64,000 nucleotides of DNA from assembly GCF_015350805.1 (NCBI RefSeq), contig NZ_JADKSG010000001.1:372001-436000 (forward strand), read 5' to 3'. Source of the stretch: Herbiconiux sp. VKM Ac-1786. Its GTDB lineage: Bacteria > Actinomycetota > Actinomycetes > Actinomycetales > Microbacteriaceae. A program made the position numbers and the translations under genes. Position 1 is the stretch's first letter; the number at the start of each line of letters is the position of its first letter. The notes beneath the pieces are model-generated. The model saw only the letters and a list, made by a program, of their open reading frames with translations. It made no database searches and was not told the origin of the DNA. Of this stretch, positions 35,229-45,614 are shown piece by piece.

Positions 35229-37033
35229 GCGATCCGCTCCCGCTCGCCCGCCGGCTCACCCGCCTCGACGACGACGCGCTCATCACGCTGCTGCTGACCC
35301 GGCAGCCACCCCCTCGCGAGCTCCGCGACTTCTTCGACCTCGCCGACGCGCTGCTCGACCCCGCCTCGATCCGCCCGGCCCTGCGCACCCTGCCGCGCAC
35401 CGAGCTCGAGCGCCTCGCGTCCGGTGCCGCGCCCGCCGACCTCGACACGGCGGTCGCCCTGGCCCTCGTCGTGCCGGATGCGGAGGCCGGCCCGAGCGTT
35501 CCCCCCGAGGTCGCCGAAACGGCCGGGCTGGTGCTGGCCGAGCATCCGCTGCCCGACGCGCCAGGGGCTCAGGATGCGCCGCCCGCCCCCGAGGGCGACG
35601 ACACCGCCGAGGTGCCCGAACCCGTCGCCGCGACCGCCCGCGAGCGCGCCTTCACCGCGATCACCGCCGTCGCCGAGCTCGTGCAGCAGCTGCGCGTCGC
35701 CCCGGCCCGGGTGCGCGCCCGCGGCGGCGTCTCGGTCGCCGAGGAGAAGCGCCTCGCCCCCCTGCTCTCGCTCGAGCCCGAGGCGGTCGGTCCGCTGGCC
35801 GAGGTCGCCGTCGCCGCAGGCCTCGCAGCGGTCGACGGCGAGGAGCTGCTCTCGACCGAGAGCGCCGACGCCTGGAGCACCCTCACCCCCGGTGGGCGCT
35901 GGCTCGCGCTGGCCGGCCGCTGGCTCGACGGGCTGCCCGCTCCACTGCCCGAGCACCTGCGCACCGCCCGGGTGACCGCTGCCACCGCGCTGGACGCCGC
36001 CTACCCGGCCGCCGACGAGCCGATGCACACGGCGCTGCTCGACGCCGCCGAACGCGGCGAGCTGCTCGGCGTCTGGGCCTCGGGCCGGCTCACCCTCTTC
36101 GGCCGCACCCTCTTCGAGAGCGCCACCGACACCGCCCCCGGCGCGCTCGACGCCGAGCTGCCGCCCGAGGTCGACCAGGTCTACCTCCAGCACGACCTCT
36201 CGGTGATCGCCCCCGGCCCGCTCTCCCCCGCGCTCGACGCCCGGCTCCGCCTCGCCGCCGACCTCGAGAACCGCGGCGTGGCCTCCGCGTACCGCATCTC
36301 GCAGCCGAGCATCGACCGCGCGCTGTCCTCGGGCGAGACCGAGGAGTCGCTCCGGGAGTTCCTCGGGGCGCTGTCGCTGACCGGCATCCCGCAGGCCGTC
36401 GACTACCTGCTCACCGAGGGCGCCCGCCGCCACGGCCTCGTGCGGGTCGTCTCCCGGCCCGCGAGCGAGCTGCACCGCAGCACCGCCGGCGACGAGCCGC
36501 CCCGCACCCTCGTGCAGAGCGCCGACCCGTCCCTGCTGACCGCGCTGGCCGCCGACCAGGCGCTCTCGGCGCTCGGCCTCCGCCGCGACGGCGACGGGGC
36601 GCTGGCCACCCGGGCGACCCCCGCATCCGCCTACTGGCTGCTGCTGGACGCCCGCTACCCCGTCATCGCCGAGGACGCCGACGGCCGCGTGCGCCTGATG
36701 CGCCGCGCCCGCGTGCTGCCCGCCCGCCCCGCGGCGAGCGCCGACACCGCGCCCACCGCCCCGGCCGCGGTCACCGACCTCGTGCTGCGCCTGCGCGACG
36801 CGGCCCGCCGCACCCCCGACGACGCCGACGCCTGGACGGCCCGCCTGCTCGACCGCGCAGTGCGCGCCCGCACCCCCGTCACCATCGGCGTGCGGATGCC
36901 CGACGGCAGCACCACGCGCCTCGACGTCACCCCGCTGAGCCTCGCCAACGGTCGGCTCCGGGTCTCCGACGAGCGCGCCGGCGTCGAGCGCACGGTGCCC
37001 GTGGCGAACATCGTCGAGCTCACCGCGATCTGA
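35225..37033 (+). CDS. XPB/Ssl2-type helicase-associated protein (Helicase_C_3-like)
   Basis: The 602-residue protein opens LARRLTRLDDDALITLLLTR, the usual start of a large actinobacterial family found beside XPB helicases. It contains a winged-helix-like middle and the segment VDQVYLQHDLSVIAPGPLSP (about residues 317-336), characteristic of the XPB N-terminal-domain family, with a C-terminal small domain (GVRMPDGSTTRLDV). No ATPase motifs are present. It is translationally coupled to the small membrane protein and followed after 88 bases by the XPB helicase gene. It presumably acts with that helicase in DNA repair or transcription-coupled processes, by analogy with archaeal Bax1-XPB pairs; this is inference. 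Confidence 0.85.
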   Translation: MSDPLPLARRLTRLDDDALITLLLTRQPPPRELRDFFDLADALLDPASIRPALRTLPRTELERLASGAAPADLDTAVALALVVPDAEAGPSVPPEVAETAGLVLAEHPLPDAPGAQDAPPAPEGDDTAEVPEPVAATARERAFTAITAVAELVQQLRVAPARVRARGGVSVAEEKRLAPLLSLEPEAVGPLAEVAVAAGLAAVDGEELLSTESADAWSTLTPGGRWLALAGRWLDGLPAPLPEHLRTARVTAATALDAAYPAADEPMHTALLDAAERGELLGVWASGRLTLFGRTLFESATDTAPGALDAELPPEVDQVYLQHDLSVIAPGPLSPALDARLRLAADLENRGVASAYRISQPSIDRALSSGETEESLREFLGALSLTGIPQAVDYLLTEGARRHGLVRVVSRPASELHRSTAGDEPPRTLVQSADPSLLTALAADQALSALGLRRDGDGALATRATPASAYWLLLDARYPVIAEDADGRVRLMRRARVLPARPAASADTAPTAPAAVTDLVLRLRDAARRTPDDADAWTARLLDRAVRARTPVTIGVRMPDGSTTRLDVTPLSLANGRLRVSDERAGVERTVPVANIVELTAI

Positions 37034-37121
37034 GCCATCCCGTGGGTTCCGCCCCGAGCTCACGGCGCTCTGCCAGTCCCCGGCGACCGCTCCGCCCCAC
37101 GCCGCCGTAGACTTGACGACT

Positions 37122-38762
37122 ATGCCCGACGGCCCTCTCATCGTCCAAAGCGACCGCACCGTGCTGCTCGAGGTCGCGCATCCGCAGGCCGACGCCGCCC
37201 GCCACGAGCTCGCGGTGTTCGCCGAGCTCGAGCGCGCGCCCGAGCACATCCACACCTATCGCATCACCCGCCTCGGCCTCTGGAACGCCCGGGCCGCCGG
37301 CCACCGCGCCGACGAGATCCTCGCCACGCTCGAGAGCTACTCGAAGTTCGCGGTGCCCCAGTCGGTGACCATGGAGATCGTCGAGACCATCGGCCGCTAC
37401 GGCAAGCTCGTGATCGAGCGCCGCCCCGACGGCGTCCTCACCCTGCGCTCCACCGACCCGGCCATGCTGACCGAGATCACCCGCGGCAAGAAGGTCGCGC
37501 CGCTCCTGACCGAGAAGAACGACGACGGCACCTGGAGCATCGAGGCCTGGGCCCGCGGGCAGCTCAAGCAGGAGCTGATCAAGCTCGGCTGGCCCGCCGA
37601 CGACCTGGCCGGATTCACCCCCGGCACCCCGCACGAGATCGACCTCGACGAGACCAGCTGGCACCTGCGCGGCTACCAGCAGCAGGCCGTCGACAACTTC
37701 GCGGAGCACGGCTCCGGGGTGGTCGTGCTGCCCTGCGGCGCGGGCAAGACCCTCGTGGGGGCCGCGGCGATGGCGGCGGTGAAGACGAACACGCTCATCC
37801 TGGTCACGAACACGGTGTCGGCGAGGCAGTGGCGCGCCGAGCTGCTGAAGCGCACGAGCCTGACCGAGGAGGAGATCGGCGAGTACTCGGGCCAGCTCAA
37901 GGAGATCAAGCCGGTCACCATCGCGACCTACCAGATCCTCACCGCCAAGCGCGGCGGCAAGTACGCCCACCTCGAGCTGCTCGACGCCCTCGACTGGGGC
38001 CTCGTGGTCTACGACGAGGTGCACCTGCTGCCCGCCCCGGTGTTCAAGCTCACCGCCGACCTGCAGGCCCGCCGCCGTCTCGGCCTCACCGCCACGCTCG
38101 TGCGGGAGGACGGCCGCGAGAGCGACGTCTTCAGCCTGATCGGCCCCAAGCGCTTCGACGCCCCGTGGAAGGAGATCGAGGCCCAGGGCTACATCTCCCC
38201 CGCCGAGTGCTTCGAGGTGCGGGTCGACCTGCCCTTCGACGAGCGGATGATCTACGCCGCCGCCTCGGACGACGAGCGCTACCGGCTCGCCGCCACCGCG
38301 CCCGCCAAGCTCGACGCCACGAAGCGGCTCATCGAGCAGCACCGCGGGGAACGCATCCTGGTCATCGGGCAGTACCTGGACCAGCTGGAGCAGCTCTCCA
38401 CCGCGCTCGGCGCCCCGCAGATCACGGGCGCGACGCCGGTGCCCGAGCGGGAGCGGCTGTTCCAGGCCTTCCGCGACGGGGAGGAGAAGATCCTCGTGGT
38501 GTCGAAGGTCGCGAACTTCTCGATCGACCTGCCGGAGGCGAGCGTGGCGATCCAGGTCTCGGGCTCGTTCGGCTCGCGCCAGGAGGAGGCCCAGCGCCTC
38601 GGCCGCCTGCTGCGGCCGAAGGAGTCGGGCCTGTCGGCGAGCTTCTACACGCTCGTCGCGCGGGACACCGTCGACCAGGAGTTCGCCCAGAACCGCCAGC
38701 GCTTCCTGGCCGAGCAGGGCTACGCGTACACGATCCTCGACGCGGAGGCCGCGGCCGCGTAG
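37122..38762 (+). CDS. XPB-type DNA helicase (SF2)
   Basis: Starting at the ATG at 37122 (an in-frame TTG at 37113 has no SD) the protein has 546 residues. Helicase motifs in order: Q-like WHLRGYQQQAVDNF, motif I LPCGAGKTLVGA (about residues 205-216), motif II VVYDEVHLLPAP (D-E-V-H), motif III LGLTATLVRED, and motif VI QEEAQRLGRLLRPKE. The DEVH box and R-E-D motif are hallmarks of XPB/Rad25. An N-terminal damage-recognition-like domain covers residues 1-180. It is a 3'-5' helicase expected to act in nucleotide-excision repair; many actinobacteria carry it with the preceding partner gene. Confidence 0.93.
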   Translation: MPDGPLIVQSDRTVLLEVAHPQADAARHELAVFAELERAPEHIHTYRITRLGLWNARAAGHRADEILATLESYSKFAVPQSVTMEIVETIGRYGKLVIERRPDGVLTLRSTDPAMLTEITRGKKVAPLLTEKNDDGTWSIEAWARGQLKQELIKLGWPADDLAGFTPGTPHEIDLDETSWHLRGYQQQAVDNFAEHGSGVVVLPCGAGKTLVGAAAMAAVKTNTLILVTNTVSARQWRAELLKRTSLTEEEIGEYSGQLKEIKPVTIATYQILTAKRGGKYAHLELLDALDWGLVVYDEVHLLPAPVFKLTADLQARRRLGLTATLVREDGRESDVFSLIGPKRFDAPWKEIEAQGYISPAECFEVRVDLPFDERMIYAAASDDERYRLAATAPAKLDATKRLIEQHRGERILVIGQYLDQLEQLSTALGAPQITGATPVPERERLFQAFRDGEEKILVVSKVANFSIDLPEASVAIQVSGSFGSRQEEAQRLGRLLRPKESGLSASFYTLVARDTVDQEFAQNRQRFLAEQGYAYTILDAEAAAA

Positions 38763-38845
38763 GGCGCTCGGCGGCACGGCCCCGCTCTAGCCGCCGTGCC
38801 GCCAGCTCCCAGGTTGCGCCCAGCGAACCCGCAGATACTAGGAGC

Positions 38846-39535
38846 ATGACCGGTCCTCGCATCCTGATCGTCGACGACGAACCCAACATCCGCGACCTGC
38901 TCACCACGAGCCTCCGCTTCGCCGGCTTCGCCGTGCGCGCGGTCTCCAACGGCGCGCAGACCATCTCGGCGGTGCTCGAGGAGGAGCCCGACCTGATCAT
39001 CCTCGACGTGATGCTGCCCGACATGAACGGCTTCGGCGTCACCAAGCGCCTGCGCGCGGCCGGCTACACCGCACCCATCCTCTTCCTCACGGCGAAGGAC
39101 GACACCGAAGACAAGATCACCGGCCTCACCGTCGGCGGCGACGACTACGTCACCAAGCCGTTCAGCCTCGACGAGATCGTGGCGCGCATCAAGGCCATCC
39201 TCCGCCGCACCATGCAGGCCGACGAAGACGCGATCATCCGCGCCGGCGAGCTCACCATGGATCAGGACACCCACGAGGTCTTCGTCGGCGACACCGCCAT
39301 CGAGCTCTCGCCCACCGAGTTCAAGCTGCTGCGCTACCTGATGCTGAACCCGAACCGGGTGCTGTCGAAGGCGCAGATCCTCGACCACGTCTGGGAGTAC
39401 GACTTCAACGGCGACGCCGGCATCGTCGAGAGCTACATCTCGTACCTGCGCCGCAAGCTCGACGCGCACACCGAGGAGTCCCTCATCCAGACCAAGCGCG
39501 GCTTCGGGTACATGCTGAAGGTGAGCAAGGCGTAG
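38846..39535 (+). CDS. OmpR-family response regulator
   Basis: The 229-residue regulator has a receiver domain (ILIVDDEPNIRDLL; phospho-Asp in LIILDVMLPDMNG; Thr in LFLTAKDDTEDK; Lys in DYVTKPFSLDEI) and an OmpR-type winged helix (AIELSPTEFKLLRYLMLNPN then DFNGDAGIVESYISYLRRKL). A GGAG site lies just before the ATG at 38846. It is 13 bases upstream of the sensor kinase gene. The effector-domain sequence resembles the TrcR/MprA-like group of actinobacteria. The signal and target genes cannot be read from the window. Confidence 0.92.
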   Translation: MTGPRILIVDDEPNIRDLLTTSLRFAGFAVRAVSNGAQTISAVLEEEPDLIILDVMLPDMNGFGVTKRLRAAGYTAPILFLTAKDDTEDKITGLTVGGDDYVTKPFSLDEIVARIKAILRRTMQADEDAIIRAGELTMDQDTHEVFVGDTAIELSPTEFKLLRYLMLNPNRVLSKAQILDHVWEYDFNGDAGIVESYISYLRRKLDAHTEESLIQTKRGFGYMLKVSKA

Positions 39536-39548
39536 CCTTTCCCTCAGC

Positions 39549-41723
39549 ATGCACGCCATTCTGAGGCAGTGGAACTCCATCTCCCTGCGCACCAAGATCA
39601 CGGGTGTGACGGTCCTGATGCTGACCTTCGGGCTGGTGGTCTCGGGCGTCGGCACCATGGTGGTGCTGCGCACGTACCTCCTGCAGCAGGTCGACTCGCA
39701 GCTCGACCAGGCGAGCGCCGACCCCTCCCCCTTCCTCGGGCCGAACGCGTCGAGCACGTCGTTCAACATCCAGGACATCACCTCGGCGCCTGACGACTAC
39801 TTCGTCGGGCTGCTCGACGCCTCGGGCAACCTGATCGTCAGCAACTGGGCCGACCGCGACTCGGGCACGATGCCGGCCGCGCTCGTCGACCTCGACACGG
39901 CGAACCAGCTGGGCGGAAAGGTCTTTACGGTCGACTCGGTCGACCACACGGCCGAGTGGCACGCCGTCACGACGATGGTCGAGCTGTTCGGCGGCGACGG
40001 GTTCGGCACGGTGGTGATCGCGAAGTCGCTGGTCGAGACCGAGAAGACGACGGCGACCTATCTGTCGATCTTCCTCGCCTTCGGCATCGGCGTGGTCATC
40101 CTGGGCGCCATGCTGACGCGACTGCTCGTGACCTCGACCTTCGGGCCGTTGCGGGAGGTCGAGCGCACGGCCGCGGCCATCGCCGACGGCGGAGACTTCA
40201 GCCGCCGCATGTCCGACGCCATGCCCGAGACCGAGGTCGGGCGCCTGAACCGCTCCCTCAACACCATGCTCTCGCGCATCGACAGCGCCTTCGCCGACCG
40301 TGCCCGCACGATCGACCAGATGCGGCGCTTCGTCGGCGACGCCTCGCACGAGCTGCGCACCCCGCTCGTCTCGGTGCGTGGCTATGCCGAGCTCTACCGC
40401 ATGGGTGCGCTGCAGACGCCCGACGACGTCGCCCAGGCGATGGACCGCATCGAGAAGGAGGCGATCCGCATGGGCACCCTCGTCGAGGACCTCCTCGAGC
40501 TGGCCCGCCTCGACGAGACCCGGCCCCTGCAGCTCGCCCCCGTCGACCTGCTGCCCCTCTCGATCGATGCGGCATCGGATGCGCGTGCCGCGAGCCCGGG
40601 CCGCGAGGTCACCGTGCGCACCCCCGTCGGCCCGCCTGCCGTGCCCTTCAGCCCGGTGCTCGAGGTGCCGCCCGCCGAGGAGGCCGACCTGCTCGCCGAG
40701 GAACCCGCGCCCGGCTCGCCGTACCAGCCGCTGGACGGCGAGGAACCGCCTCCCGCCGGCGCCGCCAAGCCCTCGCTGTACGTGTCGGCGGAGCCGCGGG
40801 AGCCATCGACCGGCTCGCTCTACACGACCGGACCGGTCGAGCCTGTGACGCCGACGGCGCCAGAGCCTGTCGCGGAGACGGCCACTCCGGCTTCCCTCGA
40901 GATGGCCCCCGATGAGCTGGCCCCCGAGGCGGTCGCACCTCAAGAACCTGTTGCGCCCGCTGCGGCGGCGGAGCCCACGCCACCCCCGGCCGTCGGCAAG
41001 CCCGCGCGCGCGTGGGGGCTTCAGCGCGGTGGTTCGGCCTTCGCCTCGGGTCAGTCGGCCGCCCGCTCGGCCGGGTCGTCGGCTGCCGCCCCCGACGGCG
41101 CGGCCGGCACGCCGACCGACGCCACCGGGCCGATCGGCACGCCCGCGCGCAAGGGCGCCTCGGCGTCGGTGCGGTCGTCGGCAAACGCGGCCATGGCGCG
41201 GCTGCGGCGTCGGCCGAAGACGGCGGGCGGAGCATCCGGAGACCCCGCCCTCGACGGCACCGACGAGTTCGCCGCGACCGGTGAGATCGAGCTGGCGCCC
41301 GCGGTGCGGCCGATCGTGCTGGCCGAGGAGAACAAGATCCGGCAGGTGCTGACGAACCTGATCGGCAACGCGCTGCGCTTCACCGACGCCGACAGCCCGA
41401 TCGAGCTCGTGGTGCAGGTCGACGAGGCCGCGGGGGTCGCGATGGTGGACATCGTGGACCACGGCGACGGGATCCCGCCGCAGATCCGCGAGAAGATCTT
41501 CCAGCGCTTCTGGCGCGCCGACTCCTCGCGCACCCGCGAGACGGGCGGCTCGGGCCTCGGCCTCGCGATCGTCTCGTCGATCGTGGCGGCGCACCACGGC
41601 ACCGTGCAGGCCCTCGAGACCCCGGGCGGCGGCGCCACCTTCCGCGTCACCCTCCCCCTCATGGACGCCCCCGCCACCGCCGCGCCGGCGGCAGCCCCCG
41701 CTTCGACTTCGGCCCCGCGCTAG
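39549..41723 (+). CDS. Membrane sensor histidine kinase with large insertion before the ATPase domain
   Basis: The 724-residue kinase has two membrane spans (about residues 17-40 and 172-195) around a ~130-residue extracytoplasmic sensor, a HAMP domain, and a DHp helix with His267 in GDASHELRTPLVSVRGYAEL. The HATPase boxes are intact: NLIGNALRFTD (from Asn603), VDHGDGIPP, FQRFWRADSSR and GGSGLGLAIV. The distance from His267 to the N box is about 336 residues, some 230 more than usual. The extra segment (about 345-580) is rich in Pro, Ala, Glu and Ser and looks disordered. It partners the response regulator just upstream. Confidence 0.9.
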   Translation: MHAILRQWNSISLRTKITGVTVLMLTFGLVVSGVGTMVVLRTYLLQQVDSQLDQASADPSPFLGPNASSTSFNIQDITSAPDDYFVGLLDASGNLIVSNWADRDSGTMPAALVDLDTANQLGGKVFTVDSVDHTAEWHAVTTMVELFGGDGFGTVVIAKSLVETEKTTATYLSIFLAFGIGVVILGAMLTRLLVTSTFGPLREVERTAAAIADGGDFSRRMSDAMPETEVGRLNRSLNTMLSRIDSAFADRARTIDQMRRFVGDASHELRTPLVSVRGYAELYRMGALQTPDDVAQAMDRIEKEAIRMGTLVEDLLELARLDETRPLQLAPVDLLPLSIDAASDARAASPGREVTVRTPVGPPAVPFSPVLEVPPAEEADLLAEEPAPGSPYQPLDGEEPPPAGAAKPSLYVSAEPREPSTGSLYTTGPVEPVTPTAPEPVAETATPASLEMAPDELAPEAVAPQEPVAPAAAAEPTPPPAVGKPARAWGLQRGGSAFASGQSAARSAGSSAAAPDGAAGTPTDATGPIGTPARKGASASVRSSANAAMARLRRRPKTAGGASGDPALDGTDEFAATGEIELAPAVRPIVLAEENKIRQVLTNLIGNALRFTDADSPIELVVQVDEAAGVAMVDIVDHGDGIPPQIREKIFQRFWRADSSRTRETGGSGLGLAIVSSIVAAHHGTVQALETPGGGATFRVTLPLMDAPATAAPAAAPASTSAPR

Positions 41724-41756
41724 CCGCATCCATCGCTCCGGCCAGAGTCGGTAAAC

Positions 41757-41788
41757 GAGATTTCATCAGCTGTTTCTGATAGAATCTC
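41757..41788. repeat. Imperfect inverted repeat before the DUF222-HNH start
   Basis: GAGATTTCATCAG and CTGATAGAATCTC form a hairpin (outer 6 bp perfect, inner arms with one offset) ending three bases before the ATG at 41792. The patch is markedly AT-rich. It may be an operator or a structure hiding the start codon. Confidence 0.5.
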
Positions 41789-41791
41789 AGT

Positions 41792-43153
41792 ATGAGTTCA
41801 GTCGCCCGCCTCCACGAGATCGCCGCCGAGCTGTGCGGCGATTCCGTGGCGGGCGAGGCCGGTCTCATCGATCACGAGCTGCTCGAATTGATGGCCGCGC
41901 ACGAGGTCGTGGCGCGGGCGGTAGCGGCCCGGCAGGTTCGGCTCGCCGGGGAGGTCGGGGTGCGGTCTCGGTCGGAGCTGGGCGACGAGGGCCTGAGCCG
42001 GTCGCAGAACTTCACGACGCCGGTCGCGCTGGTCGCGAAGGTCACGGGCGCGTCGGCGCGGGCGTGCAAGGCGCGGCTCGAGCTCGGGCGCACACTGCGG
42101 GGCGCGGTGCTTCTGGGTGGGGGCGAGGGGCCGGCGCCGTTCCCGGCGGTCGCCCGCGTGCTCGATCAGGGCGTGCTCGGGGTTGAGGCCGCATCGGCAA
42201 TCGTGAAGCAGTGCAGTGTGCTCGCTGACCGCGGGTGCTCAGCCGATGTGGTGTCCCTCGCTGAGGAGACTCTCGTCGATCAGACACTCTCGTGCCGGCT
42301 GACCGCGGATGAGACGTTTCGGGCTGCGATCCATCTGCGCGAGGTGCTGGACCCTGATGGGGCCGAACCCCGTGACGAGGTGCTGCAGATGCAGCGATCA
42401 CTGACCATCGCGCAGGCCCCGGATGGAATGTACCGGGGGACGTTCGCGCTCACACCCGAGCAGGGCGGGGTGTGGATGTCGAGCATCCGGGCGATGCAGA
42501 GCCCTCGCGTGGTCGGGCCACGGTTCGTCGATGGGGACGAATACGTGATCGCCGATGGCCGCACGCAGACGCAGAAGAACGCCGACACCGTCACCGAGCT
42601 GATCGCCCGCGCCGCCGGGGCGGACGACATGCCCCGCATCAACGGGGCCATCGCCACCGTCAACGTGCACATGACCCTCGACGACCTCGAAAAGGGTCGG
42701 GGAGTCGGGTGGATTGACGGTATCGACCAGCCCGTCCCCGCCTCGACCGTGGCGCAGTTGCGATGCTCGTCGCCGATCGCGGCGACGCTGTTCGGCGACA
42801 AGGGTGAGGTGCTCTTCCACGGCAAGGCGAAGCGCCTCTTCACTGCGGCGCAGAACAGGGCACTAGCCGCCCGGGACGGCGGCTGCGTGTGGCCCAGCTG
42901 CGACCGCCCGCCCTCGTTCTGCGAGACACATCATGCGAACGGGTGGGTTTCGGACGATCATCCGCCCGGAAGAACCGACATCGACAACGGCGTGCTCCTC
43001 TGCCACTTCCACCACTCGCATCTGCACAAGTCACCGTGGAAACTGACGATGCAGGAAGGCACACCTCATCTGATTCCGCCGAGGTGGGTCGACACGGAGC
43101 AGAAGCCGATTCCGACCACTCGTCGACGCACCATCCAGCGACCCGCCGCCTGA
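41792..43153 (+). CDS. DUF222 / HNH endonuclease (13E12-repeat-type family)
   Basis: The 453-residue protein has an N-terminal helical DUF222 domain (to about residue 300; VARAVAARQVRLAGEVGVRS, FPAVARVLDQGVLGVEAASA) and a C-terminal HNH nuclease: NRALAARDGGCVWPSCDRPP, FCETHHANGWVSDDH, then DNGVLLCHFHHSHLHKSPW. All zinc and catalytic residues appear present. The family is multicopy and expanded in actinobacteria; its role is unknown, with suggestions of mobility or genome defence. Codon use in parts (ggatga, tcgtgat) is somewhat less GC-biased than in the neighbours. An AT-rich inverted repeat precedes the start and a large hairpin follows the stop. Confidence 0.9.
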   Translation: MSSVARLHEIAAELCGDSVAGEAGLIDHELLELMAAHEVVARAVAARQVRLAGEVGVRSRSELGDEGLSRSQNFTTPVALVAKVTGASARACKARLELGRTLRGAVLLGGGEGPAPFPAVARVLDQGVLGVEAASAIVKQCSVLADRGCSADVVSLAEETLVDQTLSCRLTADETFRAAIHLREVLDPDGAEPRDEVLQMQRSLTIAQAPDGMYRGTFALTPEQGGVWMSSIRAMQSPRVVGPRFVDGDEYVIADGRTQTQKNADTVTELIARAAGADDMPRINGAIATVNVHMTLDDLEKGRGVGWIDGIDQPVPASTVAQLRCSSPIAATLFGDKGEVLFHGKAKRLFTAAQNRALAARDGGCVWPSCDRPPSFCETHHANGWVSDDHPPGRTDIDNGVLLCHFHHSHLHKSPWKLTMQEGTPHLIPPRWVDTEQKPIPTTRRRTIQRPAA

Positions 43154-43171
43154 CCCGGCCACGGTATCCGA

Positions 43172-43229
43172 GGGCAAGCGCGAAGCGCGCGGCAGCACAC
43201 CCGGCTGCCGCGCGCTGACGCGCTTGCCC
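43172..43229. terminator. Large hairpin after the DUF222-HNH gene
   Basis: GGGCAAGCGCG (43172-43182) pairs with 43219-43229 and GCGCGCGGCAG (43185-43195) with 43205-43215: two perfect 11-bp stems separated by a small AA/TGA bulge, with a 9-base loop. It starts 19 bases after the stop codon. No T-run is present. It could end transcription or form one arm of a mobile-type unit. Confidence 0.6.
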
Positions 43230-43305
43230 GAGATGGTCATGGCCGGGTCGACGAGGTCAGGAACGGGATGAGGGCTTTCGGCGAGCTGGGCGGGGGGACG
43301 CAGAA

Positions 43306-43329
43306 GGGCGGCTCCCGGAGGAGCCGCCC
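43306..43329 (-). terminator. Terminator hairpin of groEL
   Basis: GGGCGGCTCC (43306-43315) pairs exactly with 43320-43329 around a CGGA tetraloop. Read on the minus strand it comes about 70 bases after the groEL stop and is followed by TTCTG, a weak T-tract usual for GC-rich actinobacteria. Confidence 0.7.
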
Positions 43330-43399
43330 TGTGCGGTGGTGCGTGCGGCGCGAGCCGCGGGTGGGGTGACGCGGCGTGGACCGCGGCACCCCGTGCGGA

Positions 43400-45055
<1,656 letters not shown>

Positions 45056-45062
45056 TCAGCGG

Positions 45063-45089
45063 TTAGCACTCGAACTTCATGAGTGCTAA
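45063..45089. promoter_or_regulatory. CIRCE operator (HrcA-binding site), perfect copy
   Basis: TTAGCACTC (45063-45071), a 9-base spacer, and GAGTGCTAA (45081-45089) match the CIRCE consensus exactly. It lies 44 bases upstream of the groEL start on the minus strand. HrcA binding here represses groEL until heat or unfolding stress. Confidence 0.95.
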
Positions 45090-45096
45090 ATCAATA

Positions 45097-45123
45097 TTGG
45101 CACTCGGGGTGCGCGAGTGCAAG
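45097..45123. promoter_or_regulatory. Second, degenerate CIRCE-like element
   Basis: TTGGCACTC (45097-45105), 9 bases, then GAGTGCAAG (45115-45123) keep the 9-9-9 CIRCE geometry with three deviations from consensus. It starts 7 bases beyond the perfect copy, so the groEL promoter carries tandem HrcA sites. Confidence 0.75.
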
Positions 45124-45149
45124 TGAACCTGTGACGACGCCGGGCATGA

Positions 45150-45186
45150 CGAAACGCCCCGGCCGAACGGGCGGCGGGGCGTTTCG
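45150..45186. terminator. Terminator after the cold-shock gene
   Basis: CGAAACGCCCCG (45150-45161) is exactly complementary to CGGGGCGTTTCG (45175-45186). It lies 14 bases after the stop of the minus-strand cold-shock gene; on that strand the stem ends in GTTTCG. It insulates the groEL promoter region. Confidence 0.8.
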
Positions 45187-45200
45187 CTGAATCGAAGCGT

Positions 45201-45404
45201 TCAGGCCAGGCGGACCGATTCCGCCTGCGGGCCCTTCGAGCCCGTGCCGACCTCGAAGACGACCTGCTGGCCCTCCTCGAGGACCTTGTAGCCGCTCATG
45301 TCGATCGCCGAGTAGTGCACGAACACGTCCTGCCCGCCCCCGTCGACCGTGATGAAGCCGAAGCCCTTCTCAGCGTTGAACCACTTCACGGTTCCGTTCG
45401 CCAT
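45201..45404 (-). CDS. cspA: Cold-shock protein CspA family
   Basis: With the ATG at 45404 (SD GGGAG just upstream) the protein has 67 residues, the standard CspA size. It shows [20 protein letters not shown] (RNP1 K-G-F-G-F-I) and V-F-V-H-Y-S-A-I (RNP2), ending in [13 protein letters not shown]. It is a single-stranded nucleic-acid-binding RNA chaperone. Upstream in-frame codons to 45416 are not needed. It has its own terminator and is independent of groEL. Confidence 0.95.
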   Translation of the reverse strand: MANGTVKWFNAEKGFGFITVDGGGQDVFVHYSAIDMSGYKVLEEGQQVVFEVGTGSKGPQAESVRLA

Positions 45405-45614
45405 CGTTACTCCCAAGTGCTGTGTATCCGCAGAAGTGACACTGTTGCCACGCCCATTTCCAGATACTAATCACTGGTCCGGCGAGCACGACGGCCGATC
45501 CGGGTGAATTCGACACATCGTGACCGCAACTCAACACGGTCGAAACCTGCGCGAAACAACGGGGCCCGAGAACCGGGTCCAGGATGCCCGCCGGCACGAC
45601 GCCGGCGGCCCCCG

